From: Pisolithus tinctorius
Taxonomy: Eukaryota; Basidiomycota; Agaricomycetes; Boletales; Pisolithaceae
Reading direction: 5' to 3'
NCBI GenBank assembly: GCA_024663395.1
Contig: JANFAH010000017.1
Span: 744,001 to 808,000, forward strand
Length of the DNA stretch: 64,000 nucleotides
The notes beneath the pieces are model-generated. The model did not search any database and was not told the DNA's origin. It saw only the letters and a program-made list of their open reading frames with translations. The position numbers were made by a program, and so were the translations under genes. Positions 56,091 to 64,000 of the stretch are shown here, in pieces. Each line of letters starts with the position of its first letter. The first letter of the stretch is position 1.

Positions 56091-57416
56091 TTGACCGCGC
56101 TTGAATCGCTCTCGAAACGAAGGAACGAAGGCAAGCCACAGCCGCGCACGAGTATAGTCTCATCCAACAATCCCTCCTCGACAACTAAACCAGAAGTTCG
56201 GCAACGTTTTGATGCTCCACTCATGACACCTAACCACTACCTATCATCCACGGCCCCTCCCCGCCCCTACCGCCCTGGCCTAACCCTGCGCCCCTCACCC
56301 CTACGCCCACACTGCCTAGCCAAAGAACGTCTACAGTTATGGCAACCATCTCCCACTCAATCGAGAGTCACATGCGTCCCAGAGCAAGAAGGCGCTCACA
56401 CCATAACAGAGCAACAAGTCGATCGCATCCTCGAAGTAATCGGAGCATCGTGGGCAGAGAAAACCAAAGAAACTTACGGCGCTGGATTACTCACTTACCA
56501 TGTATTTTGCGACACCCACGGAATATCAGAGGCCCAGAGGGCCCCCATCGCAGCCAACACTCTGCTCGCTTTCCTCTCCAGCTGTGCAGGATCCTATTCA
56601 GGTTCAGCGCTGTCGAATTTCACGGCCGGCCTGCGAGCCTGGCACCTCCTGCACGGGCTACCCTGGAACATTAACCCAGATGAGCTTCGCGCTATACTAG
56701 AAGGAGCCTCATGCTTAGCCCCCGCCTCATCCAGACGAGCCCTCCGCGAACCCTTCCATGTGAACACTCTAGAGCTGTTCCATTCCCTAATGGATCCAGA
56801 AAGCCCGAAAGATGCAGCAATATTTGCTTGCCTAACGATTGTTTTCTACTGCGTAGCTCGTTTAGGAGAATTCACTGTACCAGTGATCACACAATTCGAC
56901 CCGCAGAAACACATTACCAGAGCTCATGTCCAACACTTACACGACCTCAGCGGACTACCCGTGACGAAGTTCCACATTCCCTGGACAAAAATGTCACCAA
57001 CTGGCGAAGACGTACAATGTGCTCCCCTTCGAGGAGCCATCTCAGACCCAATCGACGCCCTCGAATGCCATCTACACCTCAATCCGGCAGAGAAGTCCGC
57101 ACATCTCTTCGCCTGGAAACACCCCACGTCCGGTCTCCACCCTCTCTCGAAAACGGAGGTACTCAAGCGAATAAATACCTTAACAACAGCGCACAACATC
57201 CCAAACATCAGGGGCCACAGCCTGAGGATAGGAGGAACCTTACACTACTTACTTCGAGGCACGCCGTTTGACGTAGTCAAAACAATCGGCAGGTGGGCAG
57301 GAGACTCCTTCACCCTATATCTACGCCAGCACGCAATGATACTAGCTCCATACCTCAATGACACCCCAGCTTTACTCGAACATTTCACAAGATACACGAT
57401 GCCACCAGTCCGCTAA
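56091..57416 (+). CDS. N2 tyrosine recombinase
   Basis: An open frame of 441 codons (no ATG at its left end; a possible ATG is at about 56223) following reverse transcriptase after a frame change. The N-terminal core-binding domain covers roughly residues 100-220 (TITEQQVDRILEVIGASWAE). The catalytic domain has YCVARLGEFTVP (box A arginine), a lysine strand (FHIPWTKMSPTGEDV), GHSLRIGGTLHYLLRG (H-x-x-R), GRWAGDSF and TLYLRQH with the nucleophile tyrosine. All catalytic residues are present. It would recombine the circular DNA copy with the target. It may be expressed by a frameshift or reinitiation, as the reverse-transcriptase frame ends at 55998. Confidence 0.9.
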   Translation: MTALESLSKRRNEGKPQPRTSIVSSNNPSSTTKPEVRQRFDAPLMTPNHYLSSTAPPRPYRPGLTLRPSPLRPHCLAKERLQLWQPSPTQSRVTCVPEQEGAHTITEQQVDRILEVIGASWAEKTKETYGAGLLTYHVFCDTHGISEAQRAPIAANTLLAFLSSCAGSYSGSALSNFTAGLRAWHLLHGLPWNINPDELRAILEGASCLAPASSRRALREPFHVNTLELFHSLMDPESPKDAAIFACLTIVFYCVARLGEFTVPVITQFDPQKHITRAHVQHLHDLSGLPVTKFHIPWTKMSPTGEDVQCAPLRGAISDPIDALECHLHLNPAEKSAHLFAWKHPTSGLHPLSKTEVLKRINTLTTAHNIPNIRGHSLRIGGTLHYLLRGTPFDVVKTIGRWAGDSFTLYLRQHAMILAPYLNDTPALLEHFTRYTMPPVR

Positions 57417-57486
57417 CATCCAACAGTAAGCACCCATCTCCTTTTCACAGGGCTAAGAGCTTCGCTGGGCTCCTTCATCAAAGGGA

Positions 57487-57681
57487 CACAGCTCACTCTT
57501 CGCCCCAGATACATATCCTCCTCCAGGCCGGAAAACCCTTCGGGTTTCCACCCAATTCACAGTTCCATCGTCAAGCTTCTCGTACCGACATATAGATCTC
57601 ACTTAGAAACCGCGACGTCTCCATTTCCTTCTCTCATTGTACGTAGTTTCCCACTGAGAAACAAAGCGTTCGAAACACATG
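57487..57681 (+). repeat. N2 internal repeat B1
   Basis: 195 bp, starting CACAGCTCACTCTTCG and ending GAAACACATG. It matches B2 at 57942-58136 and directly adjoins A2. Confidence 0.92.
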
Positions 57682-57839
57682 GATAGTTTTCTATGTAAGC
57701 GGAGTTTACGGAGCATTGCATAGAATTTAGTCCATGCATGAGTAAGCAAAGTGTGACGCGTCTCTTGTCTTCTGCACACTTCACGAATTGCAGATTCTGC
57801 ACCTCCAGCCATCGCGCAGATCTCCTCTCGTTTTTCACA
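57682..57839 (+). repeat. N2 internal repeat A2
   Basis: 158 bp, same as A1 with a handful of transitions (for example AGCGAAG to AGCAAAG). Directly joined to B1, so B1-A2 reproduces the junction expected when the two element ends (B2 and A1) are circularised. Confidence 0.92.
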
Positions 57840-57941
57840 CCCACCCGCCGCACCCTCTCTCAGGTCTAAACGCCCGCAGGCAGGACATTGTCATCTGGGA
57901 AAGCCACGAAGAATTGACCTGATCAGTACCCATCCCGCCCT

Positions 57942-58136
57942 CACAGCTCACTCTTTGCCCCAGATACATATCCTCCTCTGGGCCGGAAAACCCTTCGGGT
58001 TTCCACCCAATTCACAGTTCCATCGTCAAGCTTCTCGTACCGACATATAGATCTCACTTAGAAACTGCAACATCTCCATTTCCTTCTCTCATCGTATGTA
58101 GTTTCCCACTGAGAAACAAAGCGTTCGAAACACATG
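57942..58136 (+). repeat. N2 right terminal repeat B2
   Basis: 195 bp, same as B1 with a few transitions. A 102-bp unique spacer (57840-57941) separates A2 and B2. Beyond it the sequence GACAAGAAGG is outside the element. Confidence 0.92.
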
Positions 58137-60740
58137 GACAAGAAGGTAATATGGAGCTGCATTATGATCCACAGAAACAAATGGTATACAAACCAATCTA
58201 AATCCTGTACAGGCCCAAGGGTGGCAGGATGTAAGTTGTCTGTCTTGCTAAATTGTCTCTCTGTGCCTCTGCCAGTAGGTGCCTCCATCATGACACTGGA
58301 GTCTGGAGCACTTTGTGCTCTGTATTCTTCGGGAATGCATCTACATCTCAAGATATAAACAAGATACACTTCATTATCGTGGGTCCCAACCTTCCCCCCC
58401 TACTTACATTACCTGTGGCCCTGCGTGCCTTAAATCCTCACCATGAAGTGTATTTTCGGGAGAATCTTCATGCACTCGGTTCTTTAGATCCTCAGAAGCA
58501 ATGCCCTTGCACGACCTTGCTGACTGCAGACTACAAAATGACAGGATATGAGAAAATCCATGCATCACTCTCATTGGACTCCCTTTTGATTCCTGGAAAC
58601 TGGCCAGCGGTATCTCCACAAAAAGGCTGCACAATGGCTTATCTGACATCACTGAGGCAATGAAAGATCAATCAGAGCATATTGATGCGCCAGAAAATAT
58701 TTGCGACGGTTAGGCTCCTGACCTTTATGACGGACATAAAGAGGTACCAAATTCACATCTGCAGGACAGACCACCGCCCAATGTGGTCCAGAGTTCTCAT
58801 GAGTCCGATCATTTGCGTGTCGAACGGTCGCTGACCAATACCCAGCTCTAGGTGTTCGAAAAGAATCCCTATCTCCTCGATGCAACTGCAATTCCTCCTC
58901 TAATCCTTGTTGACCGAATCCCGGTGTCATGCGCACCAGATACTCCACGCGACGGACTATCCGAGACACATGTCGTCATTCCATAAAGGGTAAGGTGTAA
59001 TTCACCTGAATCTCAGGTAACAAATGTCACGGCACCCAGTCAAAGAACTGTGTTTATCCAGCTCGACAAACCGGTTGCCAGATGTGTCGCAGGTGCAGCT
59101 ACTTGAACACAGCGAATCGTCCAGTAAAAACCCCGTGCCAGTGCCGGTGTGCGAATTGAGTATACCCCGTGATAGGTGCGATTCTCGACTACAACGCTCG
59201 GATCCTTCGCGTGACGACGTGAAGCCTTTCTCCCCTTGTCGGCTCCCCAGGTATACCCATCCGCGCGTTCGGTACGGAACAAACTCCTGCAGGAGACACC
59301 ACTGCAGTTCTAGCGACTCCAGAGTCAGACTGTCAGTATGCAGCTCAGGTGTCCGTGGACATCACCCGCCCATCAGTGAGACAAGATGATATCCCCAGAT
59401 TCTTGGTCATCTCCTCACCCTTCCCCAGGCCCCGCTACATCCTTTCCCACGAGATCTTGAGCATGCTGGAACTACGGAACTATGGTTCCACATCCTAATA
59501 TGGCTTCTTAGGTTGGCCGAACGCAGTAGCATTGGGATGTTGAGGGAACTGGCAAGACATATTCTGCAATCCGTACCCAACTAGCCTTGATATGGCTGGG
59601 ATTAGTTTAAGACAGCATGACAGTACGTGTGTCCAGGTATCGCAGAATCTTCCATGCACAGCTATCTGGGTATTGACAACAAACGTGTCTCCACGCGCTG
59701 CCATTGTTGAACCCCAGAAGTTAGGTACTTCCCTGGCCGATTTCGGGGATGTGGCGCGTCAAGTCAACAGTGCTACAGGCGTGCACCTCGTTTTAGAAGA
59801 ACCGGGAAGGATACAAGCTACGAAGCAAGGGGTGAGGGGGTGAGGTCAATATAACCATAATATGACAATACCTGTACAGCACAATCGCGAAACAACCACA
59901 CCACGAGTTCAGTTTCTCGATAGACCGAAGTGGGGCAACATTTGCTAGCACCGGCGTGCCGCAGATGAATGAGGTGGACCTACCTAGTCTTTAAATGAGG
60001 TTTCCGATAGTACTGACACCTCAATCTCATGGACACGGGTACTGATCTCGCTGCCAATGCCATTCTGATGTAGAATGGAAGCTTGTAAACTTGCACCTAC
60101 CAAGGTAATGCAAGATCATGGGAGGGATTAGGTGGCGGACAATAGATAGAAGCAGATACTCTGTTGTTAACCTTTGGATAGTCAAGGCTTTGTAATTGGT
60201 GCTGGTGATCGGAAGTCCAGATTGGCAATTATCTTGGGTCGGCTAAGCCTCGCCCTGAGGACAGCATCTATTCTCACATACACATAAACTACATCTAAAG
60301 ACCGTGGGAGTGGCCAAAAACTGCTGCCAAGGGTGACTTGGCCAGGGGTGCAGAGGGCAAGAAACTGCACATGCAACAGATGTGGATTAATACAGACTCA
60401 GACTCATAGTGTCAACTAGTGGATGACTGGCATGGGTGGCACAGAGCTTTTCCTCTTCATACAACACCATTCTCGATGGCACTGTGGTGTAGCCAGTTGA
60501 TTGTATCGTCCTCTCCTTCTCCCAGGGGAGTAAATCTAATCCCTACTGGCGTTTGTACTTGTAGCGTCCAGGAACGCCGGAGGGCATTCGGTATTTTATG
60601 TAGATCAAGTCTGGTACAGATTTGTACATTCCAGTAATTTCATGCCTTTTGTACACCCTACAAATCTTAATAAATTTATGTGCGGGTATCGTAACGAGTG
60701 ATAGATATTATTGGTCCGGAGTGCTACAAAAAGAGAGATT
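58137..60740. other. Unassigned region between N2 and the NRPS gene
   Basis: About 2.6 kb with normal-looking CpG content. Plus-strand open blocks at 58253-58663 (136 codons) and 59024-59389 (121 codons), and a minus block at 58649-58969 (106 codons), have no domain I recognise. The plus-strand blocks are spaced as if they could be remnants of one old gene or exons, but no splice pattern is convincing. The last about 400 bp should contain the NRPS 3' untranslated region; AATAAA-like words (ATTTATTAAG on the minus strand near 60670) could serve as a polyadenylation signal. Confidence 0.4.
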
Positions 60741-63700
60741 TCATGCTGCATGACAGTTGGTGGCCTTGACCTTGACCACTTTTTTAGTTTTCGGTGATGA
60801 AGTGGTATGCATCTATGTTAACGGCAAATTAGTGATAATTCTTGTCAGGATTGGAGATCAGATACTTACAGAGCCTGCGCCTGGAACACTTGCAAGGATC
60901 TCCTTTAAGACTCCCGCGAGCACCTTTCACGTGTGCAGGCATAAACATTGTGTCGTGAGATCCAGCAGCGACCTTCATATCCAGATTCTTGATGCGGGCA
61001 TCCCAACCATTGTGGTCATCTGCTCCAGTGTCGAAGTCACTTGCCGCGCCACTGCGATACCATGATCTATCCTTCGGTACAACAAGGGTAGTCGGCCCAT
61101 CATAGAAGTCGGCCTCGTAGTCGAACATGGACTCCAGGTTCTTGCGGATCTCAGTACGGAGCTTATTCTTCCACTTCTCCCCAATTTCAGGGAAGTTGGA
61201 TGTGATGCGGTCGATCGATCGCTGTGTCCAGTCTGTCGACTTCAGGCTCTGACGCTCCGAAGACGGGATGAAGATGGGATCAAACAGGATGAGGCGTGCA
61301 ACCTCTTCGCCACGCTTTGCCAACTTGGCAGCCATGCAAAGAGCCACTGACCCTCCGTACGAGTAACCCCCGATGACATATGGACCTTCAGGTTGGACTT
61401 TCTTGATGAGGCTGATATAGTGTTCCGCCATAGCATCGATCGAACCGAAACCCATCTCGGAACCGAAGTGCTTGTCACCAATGGCGTACATCTCATTCGG
61501 CATGTATGCGCCAAGACGCATGAATGGAGTAGCCATGCCTGTGATATCGTGAACGATGAAGAGACGGGGCTGGATGCCCTTCTTTTTGATGGGAAGGAAC
61601 TCGATGAGGAAGTCTGCATCTGCGTCTTCCGCTTCCATGATGACGCGGGAATCTTTACCCATGGCGTCGACGATCAGCGTACCCAACTCGCGGATGGTTG
61701 GCCTACAAGCTATTTAAGTATATTCCTGGACTGTGGCAAGGGGTAACACTTACCTAAGGTAGATGTTGTTGAGGCCAACGTGAACATCAAACGTCTTGGA
61801 GACTATGCCAGCGGCTTGGACTGCCATAAGGGAGTTGAGGCCCACGGCAAACAAATCATGGTTAACGCCGAAACTGCCATTCTCCGCCTTGAGCACCTTG
61901 CTGAAGATTTTCATCAACTCGACCTCGACGTCACCAGAGGGCGTGCCAATATCGTCATTCAAGTCGGGTGCAAACGTCTTAAGGTCCATCTGCTTGAGCG
62001 CATTGCGATCGATTTTACCACTGCGAGATGTGGGAAGTTGGGGGAGCACTGCGATGAGCGAAGGATACATAAACCGCGGGAGGCGTTCTGCAACGAAGAC
62101 CTTCAATGCCTCTTTCTCCTCCTCGAGCTGGCCGTCAGCGACATTTTTCAGTTCGACGAAGGCGACGATAGCAGGAGCGTCTTGGACTGTACGGATGACA
62201 GCGGCGGCACGCTTCACTGCGGAGTATTTGGCAATCGTGTCTTCGATTTCGCCGAGTTCGATACGCTGGCCGCGAAGTTTGATCTGACGGTCAACACGCC
62301 CACAGTATTCTACGTTTCCATCAGGGCGGTAGAGCGCAATGTCGCCCGTCTTGTAAATGCGCTCGCTCCGGGAAAAGGGGTTGGGCACAAACGCAGCAGC
62401 GGTGAGCTCAGGTTGGTTGAGGTAGCCGCGTGCTAGTTGGATGCCTCCGATGTACAAGTCGCCCTCAACGCCGATGGGAGTGGGCTTGAGCTGCTTGTCG
62501 AGAATGTAGATGCGACAGTTAGGAAGCGGACGACCGATAACGCCCGTGAGAGCAGGACTCGTAACATGACATGAGGTACAGTCAACGGAGGCTTCTGTGG
62601 GTCCGTACATGTTGTGCAGCGTAACGCGACCACACCAGTCCTCGATAAGCTTCTTGCCAAGGGCTTCACCTGCGACGACAACAGTCTTTAGAGTCGGGTA
62701 TTCGCAGAGAGGGACGACTGCGAGAATGGAAGGCGTAACGTGAAGGACGTTGATGCGCAGAGAACGAATGGCCTTGGGTATGTCACCAAGGACAAGTTCC
62801 TTGCGGCCAGTGACAAGAGTGGCGCCATGAGAGAGGGAGCCGAAAACATCCACCACGAAAGGATCGAAGGTGTAGGCTAAGGAAGACATCACACGAAGAC
62901 CTTGTTGGAAACCATATACGCTCGAGTTCTGAACGAGATTAGAGATTGATCGATGCTCGATCATGACGCCCTTCGGCTTCCCGGTGCTTCCACTTGTAAA
63001 CCTAGGATGTGCATCAGTGCAGCTGAACTTGGATTATAAGGACTATACTTACATGATATAGGCAAGGCTGTTGGGAGTAAGTCCTTCAACGTCGAAGTCA
63101 TCCGCGCTGAGCTTGGTCAAACGCTTCCGGTAGATCGTATCATCGATGTAAACGATCTACGGGGTAGTTAGCAACTTAGCGGTAACTATAGGCTCTCCGC
63201 TCACCAGAACTTTCGAAGCTAAGCTCTTCTGGAAGACGCGAGAGTGGTTTGAAGTCGTGAGCAGCACCTTTGCGCCACACTCTTCGACCATTAACTCCTT
63301 GCGCAGAGTGGGGTCGTCAGGGTCCAAGGGCACGAAGGTTGCGCCAGCCTTCAAGACCGCCAGCACACCCAAGATCTGGCTGATGCCACGATCAAAGCAC
63401 AGGGCAATGACATCGCCATGGCGCACGCCTTGTTGGATGAGTGTCCGGGAGATTCTGTTTGCAGTAGAGTTTAGTTCACTGTATGTAAATGACTCGTCTT
63501 CGAACTCGACAGCAGTGAGGTGTGGGGTTTTCATCGCCTGCTCCTCAACTAGCCGATGAAGTAAACTTTCCCGTACCGCGACCTCGGAAGAAGAGGACAG
63601 TTCCTTGACTAGGCGTTCATGTTCAGACTCAGTGACAACGGAGATGTCTCTGATCGTAACATGGGGATTGCGGCCAAGTGTCTCTACCAATGAGATATAG

Positions 63701-64000
63701 GCATCTAGGAACTGGCGCGCCGCGTCCTCGGTGTAGAGGTGGTTGTCGAAGCGAAGGATGACGTGACCAGATCTGGGATGGACAGTAAGTAGGAATTCGT
63801 ATTGTTCCTCCCCATTGGGTAAGGAGACGATGGACTTGGTTGTCAAATGGTTCGACTCGAGTTGGGAAATGGTCTCCATGTTCATGCCTCCGGGGGCAAA
63901 CAAATGCTTGAAGTATCCACGACCGGTGGAGGACGACTTCCCCTCCGTGACAATATCTTCATAAGTAGCTTCATCGTGGGCGAGGGAAGCAATCAACGCG
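60741..64000 (-). CDS. NRPS terminal module C-A-T-TE (partial, 5' end beyond window)
   Basis: The enzyme activates an amino or related acid, loads it on a carrier and releases the product. Leftward: a condensation-domain C-terminus (LLTVHPRSGHVILRFDNHLY, to about 63630); the adenylation domain with LKAGATFVPLDPDDP, FTSGSTGKPKGVMIEH, NMYGPTEASVD, YKTGDIALYRPDG and SGKIDRNALK; a carrier with serine in VGLNSLMAVQ; a thioesterase with GGYSYGG, aspartate in LILFDP and histidine in SHDTMFMP. Introns: 63157-63204, 63002-63052, 61703-61753 and probably 60813-60869. Near 60905 the frame LKGDPCK competes with LKEILASVPGAGS one base aside, so a one-base AAA indel or error is possible. Product unknown. 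Confidence 0.88.
60813..60869 (-). other. Probable NRPS intron 4 near the 3' end
   Basis: 57 bases, GTAAGTATCT...AACATAG with CACTAAT as branch-like word. In the frame reading KEILASVPGAGS, splicing adds a 23-residue Lys-rich end with TGA at 60741-60743. Without it the other frame stops at 60829. Confidence 0.5.
61703..61753 (-). other. NRPS intron 3 between carrier and thioesterase
   Basis: 51 bases, GTAAGTGTTA...CTTGTAG. It joins NNIYLR to PTIRELGTLI. The nearer AG (AAATAG) would give an immediate stop, so the second AG is preferred. Confidence 0.8.
63002..63052 (-). other. NRPS intron 2
   Basis: 51 bases, GTAAGTATAG...CATCCTAG. It splits the core motif just before FTSGSTGKPKG; splicing restores the AYIMFTSGSTG reading. 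Confidence 0.85.
63157..63204 (-). other. NRPS intron 1
   Basis: 48 bases, GTGAGC...CCCGTAG with GCTAACT as branch-like word. It joins SLASKVL to IVYIDDTIYRKR. Confidence 0.8.

Larger units (their letters stand above)
52383..58136 (+). mobile_element. N2: complete Ngaro/PAT-type tyrosine-recombinase retrotransposon
   Basis: Split direct repeats in the order A1 (52383-52540), ORFs, B1 (57487-57681), A2 (57682-57839), spacer, B2 (57942-58136). The A copies are both 158 bp and the B copies both 195 bp with a few transitions. The ORFs encode a gag-like protein, a cysteine-rich protein, reverse transcriptase with RNase H, and a tyrosine recombinase. No methyltransferase-like domain is seen, unlike DIRS elements. 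Such elements integrate by recombination, without target duplication, and none is seen here. The sequence is CpG-rich and little decayed, although two or three 1-base indels break ORFs. Confidence 0.92.

Noticed and set aside
52383..58136. N2 as a DIRS or Crypton element
   Set aside because: Terminal repeats are split direct, not inverted; no methyltransferase domain seen; Cryptons lack reverse transcriptase.
58649..58969. 106-codon minus ORF next to N2
   Set aside because: No recognisable domain, no splice or start context; too short to claim.
60829..60900. Cysteine-rich end of the thioesterase as a metal-binding tail
   Set aside because: The neighbouring frame gives a more ordinary ending, so the cysteines may be a frame artefact.

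Overview
The window looks like a transposon-rich region of a basidiomycete (probably agaricomycete) fungus. The evidence is four or five chromodomain-type Ty3/gypsy retrotransposons, tyrosine-recombinase (Ngaro/PAT-type) retroelements, a PIF/Harbinger transposon with its usual fungal partner gene, and at the right end a non-ribosomal peptide synthetase (NRPS) gene with 48-57 bp GT-AG introns. Only that last gene looks like a normal cellular gene. I saw no rRNA, tRNA or CRISPR array.

Layout, left to right. (1) 1-5521: T1, a decayed plus-strand Ty3/gypsy fragment without visible LTRs. (2) 5592-8187: a broken PIF/Harbinger element with a truncated transposase (+) and a convergent accessory gene (-). 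(3) 8973-51927: T2, an old minus-strand chromodomain Ty3/gypsy element that hosts everything nested inside it: a 1.6 kb hairpin element at a TA site (9530-11118), the plus-strand element T3 (12152-48009, duplication GAGAG) and a solo LTR (49764-50291, duplication ATTCT). (4) T3 is itself split by T4 (minus, 15598-23754, GAGAG) inside its reverse transcriptase, and by T5 (plus, 29244-41741, ATGAC). It also holds N1, a decayed tyrosine-recombinase retroelement (about 42040-46730). T5 is in turn split by L1, a gag-only LTR element (35951-39899), and by a 1 kb LTR-like insertion in its right LTR (40459-41454). (5) 52383-58136: N2, a structurally complete Ngaro/PAT-type retroelement with split direct repeats A1-ORFs-B1-A2-B2. 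(6) 58137-60740: unassigned DNA. (7) 60741-64000: the 3' part of an NRPS gene (condensation C-terminus, adenylation, carrier, thioesterase), minus strand, continuing past the window.

The nesting can be verified in the sequence. Removing T3 with one GAGAG copy restores the T2 polyprotein frame, and removing T4 with one GAGAG copy restores the T3 reverse-transcriptase frame up to its FMDD box. Relative ages follow: T2 is older than T3, T3 is older than T4 and T5, and T5 is older than L1 and the 1 kb insertion. Most in-frame stops in T4 and T5 sit where the related element or the family consensus has arginine, as expected from CGA to TGA change. The old elements look CpG-poor, whereas N2 and the NRPS region look CpG-rich.

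The points I find most interesting are these. T4 and T5 carry the same antisense, spliced accessory gene (charged coiled coil, short intron, cysteine cluster) between pol and the 3' LTR. Both also have an A-rich -1 slippery heptamer directly before the gag stop. N2 shows the full split-repeat architecture with its B1/A2 joint. The 1.6 kb hairpin has near-identical 0.7 kb arms.
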